Made by a program: the position numbers and the translations under genes
DNA from: Gordionus sp. m RMFG-2023
Lineage: Eukaryota; Nematomorpha; Gordioida; Chordodea; Parachordodidae
Length of the DNA: 64,000 bases
Direction of reading: 5' to 3'
NCBI RefSeq assembly: GCF_954871325.1
Contig: NC_088776.1
Location: 58,986,954 to 59,050,953 of the forward strand
The notes under the pieces: generated by a model
The model's input: only the letters and a program-made list of their open reading frames with translations
The model's database searches: none
Told to the model about the DNA's origin: nothing
Shown here: positions 12,201 to 23,328 of the stretch, piece after piece
How the letters are laid out: each line of letters begins with the position of its first letter
How positions within the stretch are numbered: the stretch's first letter is position 1

Positions 12201-12887
12201 ATCTGTTATATATAATTAAATTTTAAAAATGAAATTAATAGATAGCAGGAGACTAAATTTTTTCAATAAAATAAAAAAAATTGAGCAATAAAAAAAATTC
12301 TTTATAAAAAGATCATTATTTTTTTTAAAAAAAATCGTTAACCATCGAAGATCTCTGAATTTTATTTTGAAGAGCATTTCAAACTCTTAATTAAAAATTA
12401 TGGCTCAATAGCTACCAACTTAACCAAATCTTTTTAATTGAATTGAAAAACGATAATTTTACTAGTTTATTTTCGTGTCCTGTGTGTCGTTAGAGAATTC
12501 TTTCAAAATTGGATCGAAGCTTTTGGGTCTAAATTTGTTAATTTCTAAAACTTTTTTATTAGAATCCAAGTATTTATCAGTAGATGTCGGGATACGGGTA
12601 TGTCCTATGTTGAGAATAAACGTGGTGTCTCGCGTTTGATCTTGCGTCAAGTGATTCATGGCTAATCCTCTGAGTTTAGCCGCTTTCTTAGAATGCGATA
12701 AAGTGTCATCTCTTGGATGATCCTGATTCTCGATTGACGAGATATATGAATAAGGGATAGAGGGCTGAATATTCCCTAGATCCGGGGTATATGTAGTATT
12801 ATGCCAAATAAAAAAAAACAACGATAACCATATTAGGATTATGCAGGAGAAAAATTTTAGAAGTTTATCAGTAGATCTTTTTAACAT
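9231..12887 (-). CDS. Carbohydrate sulfotransferase, HNK-1 ST family, copy A (three exons)
   Basis: Predicted Golgi type II membrane enzyme that moves sulfate from PAPS to a glycan. Exons are 12887-12463, 11082-10487 and 10324-9231; introns of 1380 and 162 bp have GT...AG ends in phases 2 and 1, giving 704 residues. The start is the first ATG before a cytoplasmic stub and a signal anchor at about residues 10-29 (FFSCIILIWLSLFFFIW). The 5'-phosphosulfate loop IPKCGTTFWR is at about 301-310 and the 3'-phosphate motif RHPFERLHSAY at about 362-372. The family block with NICQPCNIPYDFVGKLE begins near residue 500, followed by DPELYKKIRHVYDQDF. After a Glu-rich insert (EEEDSEEEEEGNEEDD) and the catalytic core comes an unusual acidic Asp/Glu/Asn tail of about 100 residues that copy B lacks. 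The second donor, GTTTAG, is weak. The family is clear; the acceptor sugar cannot be told from sequence. Confidence 0.9.
11083..12462 (-). other. Expanded first intron of sulfotransferase A with inserted repeats
   Basis: The matching intron in copy B is 100 bp. This one is 1380 bp and holds a GGCC-core repeat (11230-11360), a less AT-rich block of about 550 bp (11560-12120) with no recognised homology, and a hairpin near 12000 (AAAACC, then TCGAGA, then GGGGTTTT). An open frame of 67 codons at 11574-11777 has no family motif. The size difference is best explained by insertions after the gene duplication. Confidence 0.6.
11230..11360. repeat. GGCC-core dispersed repeat, copy at 11 kb
   Basis: Contains TAGGCCCGGATTGGGTATG, ATGGCCCGGCCCGTG and ACCAGGCCGGGCCTGC separated by A/T runs. 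Same layout as the copies at 4.0 and 14.1 kb. It lies inside intron 1 of sulfotransferase A. Confidence 0.6.
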
Positions 12888-13450
12888 TATAAACCGTGAG
12901 AAAATTTTTTTATTTTTTTACCTATCTATTTTTTTTAAAAAATATTTCGTATTTCCATAAGAATAAGTTCCTACAACAAGATGCATGCATTTTAAGAAAA
13001 AAAATGGTTTAATTATTATGTATATCATCATAAATCATCATTCTTTCCCGTTTTCAAAACTATCCAGCAAGTTTATATAAAAGTTTTCACACTATTAACT
13101 CGAGTTGTTTTAATGGGAATAATATATATAATGCTACCGAGGTGTCGCATCTTTTGACCATTTTAAAAAGTATATAATATTTAAAATATAAATAAGGAAA
13201 TATAGATAATATTTTTTTTTAAATAAATAAAAAATTTATATCTAAAATGATTGAATTTCATTTTTTCGACAATTTAAAATGTCATTATCTTTAAGAATAC
13301 ATTTAATTTTTGTTTGAAAAAATATGCTTATATATAAAATACGTAATTTATAAGTTCAAATGCCTTTTACTTAATTATTCATCTTCAAAAAAAAAATAAA
13401 CATAGAAACTTTTAAAGACATTTAAATTATTTTTGTATTAAAAAAAAAAT
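12888..13450 (-). promoter_or_regulatory. 5' flank of sulfotransferase A, shared with copy B
   Basis: The sequence upstream of the start codon aligns by eye with the flank of copy B. Shared words include TGTCATTATCT / AGTCATTATCT, TTATAAGTTCAAATGCCTTT / TTATAGGTTCAAAAGCTTTT and ATTATTCATCTTCAAAA near 13330-13400 and 58880-58945. The duplication therefore included several hundred bases of upstream DNA, which should contain the promoter. No TATA box or transcription start can be fixed from sequence alone. Confidence 0.5.
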
Positions 13451-13619
13451 TATTATTATTTAATTCCTTAATTCACAAACATAATTAACAGCATATCAAA
13501 ATAAAAAAAATGTAAATTAAACAAAGCTAAAAATTTAATAAAATTTAATATATATATAAACTTGGATTTTCGGAAAAGTATGTTCGCGGCGAAGTTAGCC
13601 AAAACAATTCGTTTTTTGG

Positions 13620-13775
13620 GGGGTCGGGGTAAGCCTGAGCCAATTTTATATAGCTGAAATCAAGTCTGCAAAGATAATTTGGATAAAGCTGAGCCAATTT
13701 TATATGGTTAAAGTTTGAATCCATTTTATAAGGTTGAGACTAAACCAATTTTACATAGTTAAAAGAACAAGACAG
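13620..13775. repeat. Short imperfect tandem repeat
   Basis: Three degenerate copies of a unit containing GAGCCAATTTTATATAGCTGA, GAGCCAATTTTATATGGTTA and AAACCAATTTTACATAGTTA, spaced about 50-60 bp apart. No coding meaning seen. The surrounding sequence to 14130 has no gene. Confidence 0.6.
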
Positions 13776-14139
13776 CGGTTTTTTTTTACTCAAGGTTCTG
13801 TTTTTTCGCTCAAACGATGCCAAATTCATCTCTCCGTAAAATAGAAAAGCTTTTAATAATGAGCGATGCGATAAAACTAGTTCGAAAGCTATGATGAAAT
13901 GTGATGCGATGAATTTGGCGTAACTTTAAGCCAATCTCGCGCACTTTAAACGAGACCCCTATAATGCTAAGAATAATTTTTTTTTAGCTTGGCTTAGTTT
14001 AAATATGACGTTTATGATATGATAACTTTCCGAATTTAATTTTTTTTTTTTTAAATTCAATCATCCAAATGATTTATTTTTTTTGATTTTATTATTCCCA
14101 TTCAAAAAAAAAATTGAAAAGAGGGGTTTTATATTTTTA

Positions 14140-14270
14140 GGCCTGGTTCAGCCCAATTTTTTTTTTAAAATATTTAATTTTAAATATTTGGCCCGGCCCA
14201 GATATTTTTTTTAAATAAAAAATTTAAGCCCGGACCTGGTATTACGGCCCGGCCCTCTGAGATTTATCAA
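14140..14270. repeat. GGCC-core dispersed repeat, copy at 14 kb
   Basis: Contains TTAGGCCTGGTTCAGCCC, TTTGGCCCGGCCCAG and TACGGCCCGGCCCTCTG, each followed by a T/A run. Homologous in layout to the 4- and 11-kb copies. Confidence 0.6.
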
Positions 14271-14797
14271 TCCACTGTGTCAACCTTGAGGCACCTTCTT
14301 ACGTTTTTTTTTAAACATATAAAAAAAATTTTTTATTCATTTTAAATTTATTCTTATTTCTATTTATTTATTTAAAAATAAAAAATGTTGATTTATTTGA
14401 ATTATATTTAATATATCATTTAGCAATCAAGAGTTGGGAAAAATAATAATATATATTTTAAAAAAAAGAAGAATACCATGTATGTTGAACTAAGAGGGAA
14501 AAGGGAATATTTCGAAGAAACACTTGTAATTCCCTTTTAGGATTTCAAATCAAATTTTTTGTTTGAGGGAGAGGGACTCGTTTTTAACCCCCGACCTTAA
14601 TGAAATTTTTTTTATACCCGATTGATTTAAAAATTTTAGGGATTGGGAACCGCAGTTTCCCAAAACACTAAAAATTAGAAGGATATAAATAAAAGAATTT
14701 AAAATGGACCTATATTTATTGCATTTTTTGGATTTCTCGGAGTTCCAAGAGGTTAGAGTTTCTATCAGCGGGAAGTGAGGTAACACATAACACATCC

Positions 14798-15066
14798 TTG
14801 ACAATAGTATATGAATGTGTAGTAAGCGGAAATCGTGGAGTAGCTCTATGGAAATTAAGAGGAGCAGTGTTAATTATGATACATGCAGGTCATCAAGGTG
14901 TTGAACGTATGAAACAATGGGGAAGAGAGTATTATGAAGAGATTTTAAATATAAGCCGAAGTTGTGTAATGCCTAATTCTTGGGCTAGTATGCCTCATAG
15001 GGATAAAGAAAGTGTTTGGCCTAAGGCTACTCAATCTTGGGACAGGATCCATATAGATTTTTTTTG
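14798..15066 (+). mobile_element. Ty3/gypsy integrase fossil fragment
   Basis: An 89-codon frame resembles the start of a retrotransposon integrase: the zinc-binding helix with IHAGHQGVERMKQWGREYY, then WPKATQSWDRIHIDFF, which is where the core domain usually opens. Only this fragment was recognised; no LTRs or other parts were found around it. It is broken and old. It ends against a long G run. Confidence 0.6.
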
Positions 15067-15123
15067 ATTTTGAAAAATACAATTTTTTTTCTCGAAATTT
15101 TCACTATTCCTTTCTTTTTTTTT

Positions 15124-15149
15124 GGGGGGGGGGGGGGGGGGGGGGGGGG
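15124..15149 (+). repeat. Poly-G run of 26 bases
   Basis: An uninterrupted run of about 26 G in a genome that is roughly three-quarters A+T, directly after a T-rich tract. It could fold as a G-quadruplex, or the exact length could be an assembly artefact. Confidence 0.9.
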
Positions 15150-15267
15150 TTTGAAATAAAAATAAAGATTAATAAAAAATAATAATTAAAGAAAGTAAAA
15201 AAGTGGTCATAAAATTAGTTTCAAATATAAGAAGAAGTTATATTTAAAGTGAGGAACGGCAACATTA

Positions 15268-15426
15268 TATAGATATATTTGAGGGTTAAGAATAAAATAT
15301 AATTAAATAGTGTGACAGAAAAATTGTGTTGAGATTGGGTATAAGTATATAGATATATTTAAGGGTTAAGATTAAAAAAATAAATTAAATAGTGTGAAGA
15401 AAAACTGTGTGGAGATTAGAATAAGG
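15268..15426. repeat. 79-bp tandem duplication
   Basis: Two adjacent copies of a unit starting TATATAGATATATTTGAGGG (second copy TATATAGATATATTTAAGGG) and ending GAGATTGGGTATAAG or GAGATTAGAATAAG. Several substitutions separate them, so the duplication is not recent. No gene overlaps it. Confidence 0.7.
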
Positions 15427-16725
15427 ATATTAAAATTATTATATTTAAAGTGGATAACCACAACAATCCCCAGTCAAGTCTTTTGCCACCGAGCCAAGTT
15501 GTTATAGACATGCCATCAAGACGCTTACCGTCTTTATTTAGGAGAGTGAACGACTCCAAATTTGATATCGTTTATATTGTATCTTATTTTATAATTGAAA
15601 TTGTAAACACAATATTTAAAAAATAAAATTATGATAATTCTCTCCCCTCTCTTATGAATCAAATTATTTATCATTATACAAAACTCATATTTTAAATATT
15701 ATAATTTTTACAAATTTTCATCTAAAAAAATTTATAAATGCTTACTTACCCTTCTAAAATTATATTATCATTAAAATTACGGTAAATCTTATTTATAATT
15801 CATAATTTCTTATTATAAACAAAAATTGAAAATCTCTATCGATTGCCAACGCTGGCCAAAATCGCAATGGACTATTTCCCACAGCGGGCTACATTAGTAG
15901 CATGTGATAAAATATGAAAAAAATGGAATAAAATGAATCCAAAGTTGGTTCAATCTCCAATGATACTTCTCGAATCATGGATTAAAAAAAATGGAATTAT
16001 TTTTGATTTTTTTTAAAAAAGATAAATAAAATATTTTTTATATATTTTAAAACCAAATATCTATCACATTATATATATCAAGAACTCATTAAATATGCAA
16101 ATTGATTTATATTATATTCAATAAATTTGGTATTGACTTAATATTATTTTGAAAACATAGGGTAGTTAGTTGTATTGTATAATATAATAAAAAAATGATT
16201 TGATTATATATAATTAAAATATTGACAATTTAACATATTTCATTTTTAATAAATTCAATGCACTATAAAAATTTAATAGCTTAACAAAAAAAAACATATG
16301 GGATCAGACCGAACTGGACCGACGGTCCCACGGTCTGGCATCCAGACATAACGCGACTGTCTAATTTCATTTTAGAAATAAGAACGGATAGGAGCGAACC
16401 GTTTGCAAACATATGAAGCTATATAAAACAAAGAAATTAAATTTTAAGAAAAACATAATTGGGTTCCTAAAAAGAAACTAAAAATGTTTATATATATGTG
16501 GGTTCGAATCCAGCAAGGACTAGTTTTTAATCTAACCCCGCGCCCATGGATAACTTTTGGAATCATAATTTTTCAATAGTAATTTATATGCATTAAAAAT
16601 GGCCACTGATAACTTTTAAAATCATATTTTTAATTTTTAATATTTGCTCTTTCGTATTTTATCACTAACTCATTTGTTTCATATGTTATTATATCATATT
16701 ATAGTTTTAAAAAATCAATTTTTTC
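15427..16725. other. Intergenic, with a GACCG-type repeat patch
   Basis: No gene seen. At 16290-16345 there is a GC-rich patch (GACCGAACTGGACCGACGG, CCCACGGTCTGG) that recurs in a related form at 54745-54790. Near 16500 the word GGGTTCGAATCC resembles a tRNA T-arm or pol III B box, but no cloverleaf can be drawn around it. Confidence 0.4.
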
Positions 16726-16728
16726 TTA

Positions 16729-18993
16729 CCATTTTCGCGCCAAAATTTTAATTCATATTTTCGGTTATCAAAACTTGCTAAAAATATAAGTAATAATTTT
16801 ATTATTAAATATATATATATATATTAATATTTTTATATAAAAATTATCATCTTTTTAAACATTTTAGGTGCTGGAATTTGAGCATAATGCCATTTGGCAT
16901 CAATGGTCATTTCTTATGCATTAAAATATTTTTTTATCAATAAATGGGAATTTTAGTCAAATTATTTAGGATATTTAGATTTAGATTAAAACGGAAGTGG
17001 GGAGGAGGGGGGGGGGTAATCAGATTATATTTTGATAATAGTTTACTGTATTGATTATTTAATGTCTATTAGTTTTCTTGGATATATGGAGAGGTCCTAA
17101 TAAATATTTTATATATATAACATGTAATAATATGAGATACTTCTTAATTACTTTGCATTTAGATATGACTACACTTATCCCCGAGGGTGATATTTCTGAA
17201 GCTGATATAGAGAGAAGACAATTATTATCCTTTGCTAGGAGATGATTTGCCAACCTCATCTTATATTACAAATGAACTAGGTCTTGAATTGGAGGATATA
17301 ATCGAAGATACTACTATAACTAAAATAAAAGATAACTCTCTTTGGTCTAATAAGACATTGGAAACATGAATACAGAATTTACTCCTATGGTGGAAATTCC
17401 TGAACCAGATTCAACTCTAACCTATTTTCGTAAAATTTTGGACAACCAAATGATCAGCAATTTTGTATCAGAAACAAATATTTATTCCTTCCAATGTTGT
17501 GGAAAATCTATAAATACTGATAGCAATGAAATTGAAAAATTTATTTGAATGCATTTGTATACTAGCTTAGTTAAGATGCCTTTTATACGGCAGTATTGGT
17601 CGGTTGAGACATCTATTCCACAAGTATCAGAAACTATGTCCCGCAATCGTTTTCTTTAGATCCAAAAATTTTTCCACATTAATAATAACAAAAATATGGT
17701 AAATAGAGAAGATAAAGGTTACGACAAATTATTCAAAATTCAACCTTTCATATGCCAGCTAAAAAAAATTTCAAAAAAATTCAACTCGAAGAGAAGTTAG
17801 CTGTAGACGAATTCATAATTCCTTTCAAGGGGCGCTCTAAATTAAGGCAATACATTAAATCAAAGACCCATAAATGGGGGATAAAAGTGTTTGCCCTATG
17901 TGGCTCTTCTGGATTTATGTATGATTTTAAAATATACTAGGGAAAGTCTACTAATAATATAAAATCATATTTAGGTATCAGTGGAGATATCGTACTTGGC
18001 CTGTCTGAAATAATACCATCAAATAAAAACCATAAATTATATATGGATAATTTTTTCTCCTCATACCAATTATTTATGATTCTTAAAAAAAAGGATACTT
18101 GGTGTTCGGAACGGTAAGGTCTAACCAATTATCATGATGCACACTTAAAAACGATAAGGCTTTAAAAAAGGAAGAATGAAGCGCTGTAGATTATAAAAGT
18201 GAAAAAAACGGTATTATTATCTGCAAATGGCAGGACAACAAAGCTGTTATTACAATATCTAATTTTATAGGTGTTTTACCTACGACCAAAATTAAACGAT
18301 GGTCTGTATCGGACAAAACCTTTATAAATGTAGAAATGCCCGCTATAATTAAAAACTATAATGAGGCAATGGGTGGAGTAAATCTTCACGATATGCTGGT
18401 GGAGTTATATAGGACAGATATTAAATGAATTCCATTTATTGGATTCTTGTGTAATAAATGCATGGCTCCTTTATAGACGCCATATGAAAGCAAATAATAT
18501 CAAATTTATGACATTATTGGCATTTAAATCTCAAATAGCAAAAGGGATGATGCTAACAGGAAAGGATTATAACAATAAGACTGGAAGACCTTCCAGTATA
18601 ATTGTAAAGAGAAGAAAAGCCATAAATATTGTCCCCATATCGGATATAAGATATGACCAAGTAGGTCATTTCCCAAAAGCCCGTAACAATTAAACAAAGG
18701 TGGAAGTATTGCGTAGATGCATATTCAAGAATTATGTGTCAAAAGTGTAATATTTATTTATGTTTAAATAATAAACGAAATTGTTATTTGTTATTTGTCA
18801 TTTCATATGAAATAAAATATTTTTTTAAATGAACTTGCATTTTGCCCATTGATGACATTTCTAATCAATGAATATTTTTTGATAATACTCGAAATAAGTT
18901 TTTTTGATAAAAATGTGTTATTTGTGTCTATAATAATTATCTCTTAAAAAAAAAATTTTTCATCGAGAGAAAAGAAGTAGGGCGCGAAAGGGC
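16729..18993 (+). mobile_element. piggyBac-type DNA transposon, degenerate
   Basis: A 2.26-kb unit around a piggyBac transposase remnant. The left end reads TTACCATTTTCGCGCC and the inverse of the right end reads TTAGCCCTTTCGCGCC. They share an inverted core TTTCGCGCC placed just inside what would be TTAA targets, each now one base off. Family members insert at TTAA and start with CC, which fits. The ends are inferred by eye and are the least certain part of the call. Confidence 0.6.
17160..18790 (+). pseudogene. piggyBac transposase remnant
   Basis: Pieces in order: EPDSTLTYFRKILDNQMI and GKSINTDSNEIEKF (N-terminal region), DEFIIPFKGRS with the first catalytic Asp, KTHKWGIKVFALCGSSG, LYMDNFFSSYQL with the second catalytic Asp, IGVLPTTKIKRWS, MGGVNLHDML where the third motif is usually GGVDxxD and one Asp is now Asn, LDSCVINAWLLYRRHM, and a Cys-rich tail (QKCNIYLCLNNKRNC). 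The pieces are spread over several frames with stops such as the TGA after SFARR near 17245, so no full protein is made. Family identity is firm; the copy is inactive. Confidence 0.85.
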
Positions 18994-18996
18994 TAA

Positions 18997-21080
18997 AAAG
19001 CCAACTTTGTAGTCCTGTGTTGCTGGGGGATGATGGGGGAAAATCGCCTGATTCCACCTTTACATTTTAATAAAATTTTGGTCTATGGTGTTAGCAAATG
19101 TTCTGATAGGATTTTATTACTAACATATAGAGAAAATCATGTATGGTCTAAAAAAATATATACTTATCTTCTCACTAATTAAAGAAAAAGTTTAAAAAAA
19201 AATTAATAAAAATTTTGGCTCCCAGAACTGTAATTGTATAGTGAGATTTGGGTTACATCTAGTGTAACTTATTGTAAGAAAAATGAATCATAAACAAATG
19301 ATTTTAAAAAAAAAACTTAAAGGCTTTTTTATTCGAAGGAAAAGTTTGCTCGTACAGCTTAATATTTTGCATTTGCAAGTTAAAAAAAATAGATTTCTGT
19401 CCTAATAGTAGATTCCAGGTTTGGTCATTGCTTATATACTGAATAATTAGAAAGAAAAAAAGTTATTTATTTAAGGTAAGGTTGTATTCCAAATAGTTTA
19501 TTTTAGCGATTACATACTATCAATGTTTACATTAAAATCGCTTCAAGTTGCAATTGAGCTTATGTACGATAAGGTAAATTATTGAGCGATGTAAAAAGTG
19601 AACTTCAAAAAAGCTCTCTTCACGAGGGTTAATCTATTCGCTTCAATTTGTATACTAAATCATTTCAATGTGCAAGATACGAAACATTTGGCAGAAATGA
19701 ATACGAGGCATGCTTAAGGATTTTAGGCTTTTTCAATTTAAAAGTGTTCTGCTTCATGAAATATAGTTTTTTTTAAAGTAATTTTGGATAAAAATAAGTT
19801 AGCTTCCTAAAAACTTAATGTGATAAAAATTTAGTCCTACTTATATGTGCCTAACTAATAATATAATTTCATTATTCCTTATTTTCAACAACTGCAAATC
19901 ATTAATTAATACATATTATTTGAAGAACCCGTCAATAATTAAATTCATCAATGATGAGAAGTGGATTACATTTTAATTCATTTTTTTTCCTGTTGAAATT
20001 CGTAATTATTTTTTGAATCAATTCGTGGTTTACTATGAGCCAATTTTTAAAAAATACATTAGGATTAAATATTATTTTGGAGTCTGTTAATGAGTGCTCA
20101 TATCGTTAGGATAGGTACATTTCCGACTAAAATCAAGGTAATAATTAGTGAGTTTTTGGAGAAAGTAACTTACTATTGTAACTAGTTGACTAGAAGTAAC
20201 TTTTATTATCCCCATTTACTGGTAACATAATATGCAACCAATAGAAATTGCCCCTCATTTAATCAACAGTTGTTTTTTTTAAAAACATAATATATTTTTT
20301 TTAAATAATAAACGCCAACTAACGGATTATTATTTATACAATTTTTTTAAATTATAAATAAATTTTAGATGATAGAAAACCAAGAGACAGGGATTTGATG
20401 CTAAAAACAGAATTTATTAATAATTATATATAAAATTCTACCTAGGATGACAATTTGAATGATAAAATGATAATTGAAATAAAAGATAAATTTCAAAAGA
20501 TTAAAAAACATAGATGGGAAAAGTTGTAAACAGGACTATAAAAAAAAGTATTTTAAAAGAAATATAAAGATTTAAATCAGAGTCTACAAAATCAAACATA
20601 TATTTTTTTAATCCAAATTAAAATAATCTTTAAAATAAATATAATATGTTTTTTAAAAAAATCTTACTTTAAAAAAAATCCCTTTTTTAATAACTAATTT
20701 GAATTCATATTAAGGGGGTTGGGATGATATATTACGTTAGCAGATGTGTTATTAAATTATCGCAATGCGACACATTCGGTGACAAAAATGTCATCTGCAG
20801 TTAGATAATTAGGTAGGAAATTGAGATGTAAATGGAGTTTATTAGAGAACAATGACTATGATGTTAAGCCTGATTTAAAAGAATCATTTGTAGAAAATTA
20901 ACTTTAGGTAACTCTGTTTGTGAAAGTGCGCCTAAATCAAGATTGACATGTAGGGACTGTCATTGGGTGGATCAGTAATGTCGTGTGGGAAATCAAGTTA
21001 GTCCTTAAAGTCATCGTCTACATGAGCGGGAGGGGTAGGAACAGTTTGCATCCTATTTTTTGAGGGGGAAGGGGTAAGAT
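18997..21080. other. Intergenic, no gene seen
   Basis: AT-rich sequence with a few less AT-rich patches (for example around 19010-19060) but no supported coding frame, RNA gene or terminal repeat. Confidence 0.4.
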
Positions 21081-21084
21081 GCTT

Positions 21085-21580
21085 TAATGGGGTAGGATAA
21101 ATTTTTTGGGGAATTATCTATTAAATTTTGAGATAAAATAGGACAAAATTTATTGCTGTAAAAATTAATATTTTTATTATAGTATTATTATAGCACAATT
21201 CATCGACCAAATCTATAGAATGCAAACATAAACATTGTTTTCCAAATAAACTATCCTTTTAAATGTAATTTAAAAGGTTTAGATATTTTAGCAAGCTCAT
21301 AATGCCATAATAATTAATTCATTGTAGATAATGGAGGTTTTAATTGAATTTATTATTTAAAAAATAAATTTTTATATTCAAAAAATATCGATAGTTGGTA
21401 GTAGAGATAGATTAATATAAGTTACCTTTATAAATTCTTTGAAAAGAGTATCAATAAATAAATAGGTTAAAATAACGATAAAAAAAAACACAGTCGCCGG
21501 AGGTGGCGATTTTTTAGGGGGGTAGGCAAAGGTTTTTGAAGGGGGTTTGCATCCAGTGAAAATCCTATCATGTAGACGCT
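21085..21580. repeat. Dispersed repeat R550, copy 1
   Basis: About 500 bp that aligns with 38560-39015. Shared words include AAAATTTATTGCTGTAA, TTTTCCAAATAAA, CATTCATTGTA, ATAGTTGGTAGTAGAG and the G-rich end with GGTTTTTGAAGGGGG. Here the copy has an extra segment near 21460-21520. No coding capacity was recognised. A reversed fragment lies at 54195-54325. Confidence 0.65.
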
Positions 21581-22970
21581 GCTTAAAGTTATGATTGAGC
21601 ACATCGATCAAATTAACGATATTTGATAAACTTATTAAGTAAATATTCAATTACTAGCCAATAAATTGTCGGTTATTTATTTTTTTAACTACAATTTTTT
21701 TTAATTTATGCGTACCTGTTAATTTTACTATTATATATAATTTCATTTAGTCCCTACCCCATTATAATGTATTTAGATTGTAGTCCAAAAATAAGGAAAC
21801 AACAAAATTATAATAATGCACTTTTTCCCCAATATCTCTAGTCCCTTCATTTCTATAATATATCTACTCCCTTCATTTCTATAATATATCTACTCCCTTA
21901 CCCAATATATTCAGTTACTTCCCCATTATAACGTTATTTCACATTCTAAAATAATGTTATATTTTAATTTAAAAAAAATTTTTTTTTTAATTGATGCATG
22001 TAGTTACTTGTTTATTTAAATGTTTTTATGTTCTGAGGTGTCAAGTTAATATTATGTTGAATTTATTTTATTAAGAATATATTTGACTTTATGTGTTTAC
22101 TTAAATGTTTTTATGTTCTGAGTCGTCAATTTAATATTAGATCATATTATGTTCAATTTATTTTTATTAGGTATATACTTAACTGTTGTATGATATTTTG
22201 ATATATAAAAATCGTGATTATAAAAAATTAACTTTTGGATAAAAAAAAATTGCTTTTAAAAAAAAAATAAAGTCATTTTTATAACCTATTATTTCTTTTA
22301 TATCAATTAGAACTCAACCAACTCTTACCTTTCTCAGTCAATACTACCCAACATAAGCTTATCCCTAATTCTCGTTCAACCTGATTTATTTGTTCATATC
22401 AGTGGCCCCTACACTTTCTGAGCGAATGAAGCAGAGTACCCCCCTGAAAAGTACCCCCTTGAAAAGTACCCCCCCCCCTTCGAAAAAATTATAATTATTT
22501 TATGACACCCATAAATTTCAATTTATTGCAATCATTTTTTTAATATATAATATAAATAAAATGCAAAAAATATATACTTTATAAATATTATTTTTAAATT
22601 AATAATTTAGATAAATTAGGGGAAGAGAAAGCGAAAGAATTTATAATTTCATCAATATGGTTAAATTATTGAGAAATGAATCTTTCATGGTACTACGAAG
22701 TCTTGTTTTAATTAATTTAATTTTACTCCTGACTCTTTCGACATTACACGAGGTTGTAGGAATGGTTAATATTTATATAAAATTCTTAAATTAGGGAAAG
22801 CAGAAAAATTTAAAAGTAGACGATAAGGTAAAATAAATGAATAGTTTTTCCAATCTGAATCGTAAGTCCCTGAATTATCATCATCATTAGAAGAAGCTAA
22901 ATAATGTATTGGTAAAAATATTTAAATTAAACAAATTTACGATTCTCAGAATCTGTCAAACCTTTAGATT
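21581..22970. repeat. AT-rich stretch with local tandem duplications
   Basis: Three local duplications: about 27 bp twice at 21845-21900 (CTCCCTTCATTTCTATAATA), about 85 bp twice at 22010-22185 (shared core AAATGTTTTTATGTTCTGAG), and a short GAAAAGTACCCCC run at 22440-22486. No gene seen. Confidence 0.65.
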
Positions 22971-23300
22971 TCATGAGTAATAATTATATTCCCCATTTTG
23001 GCCTTCTTATAAATATTTCTAAACTTCAACATTTCTTCGAAAATTTGAATTCACACATATACTGGATATCTTCTTTAATAATTGATTTTTCTGCCATTCC
23101 CTTTGGCGTAAAAAATGAATTTTATCATCGAATCATCATTAAATCTTTCGTTAAACTGCATATGTTATATTCATTAAAATCTATTAAAGCTAAATTAATA
23201 TTTATTACCAGTAGAGAGATAATAGGAATTTCTTGTTCTACTTTATCAAATCTCTGCTATGTGTCTGCCTATAAAAATATATTGCAGAGATAAAAATAAG
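22971..23300 (-). other. Possible coding remnant downstream of the zinc-finger gene
   Basis: The minus strand has short frames such as DKVEQEIPIISLL and IDFNEYNICSLTKDLMMI, then PKGMAEKSIIKEDIQYMC in another frame. They look protein-like but match no family I know. The 106-codon plus-strand frame here is probably a shadow. Confidence 0.2.
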
Positions 23301-23328
23301 AGAATTAAATAATATCAGGTTCACTAAT

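Noticed and set aside
16500-16520. GGGTTCGAATCC as a tRNA gene
   Set aside because: Only the T-arm-like word is present; no acceptor, D or anticodon stem can be paired with it.
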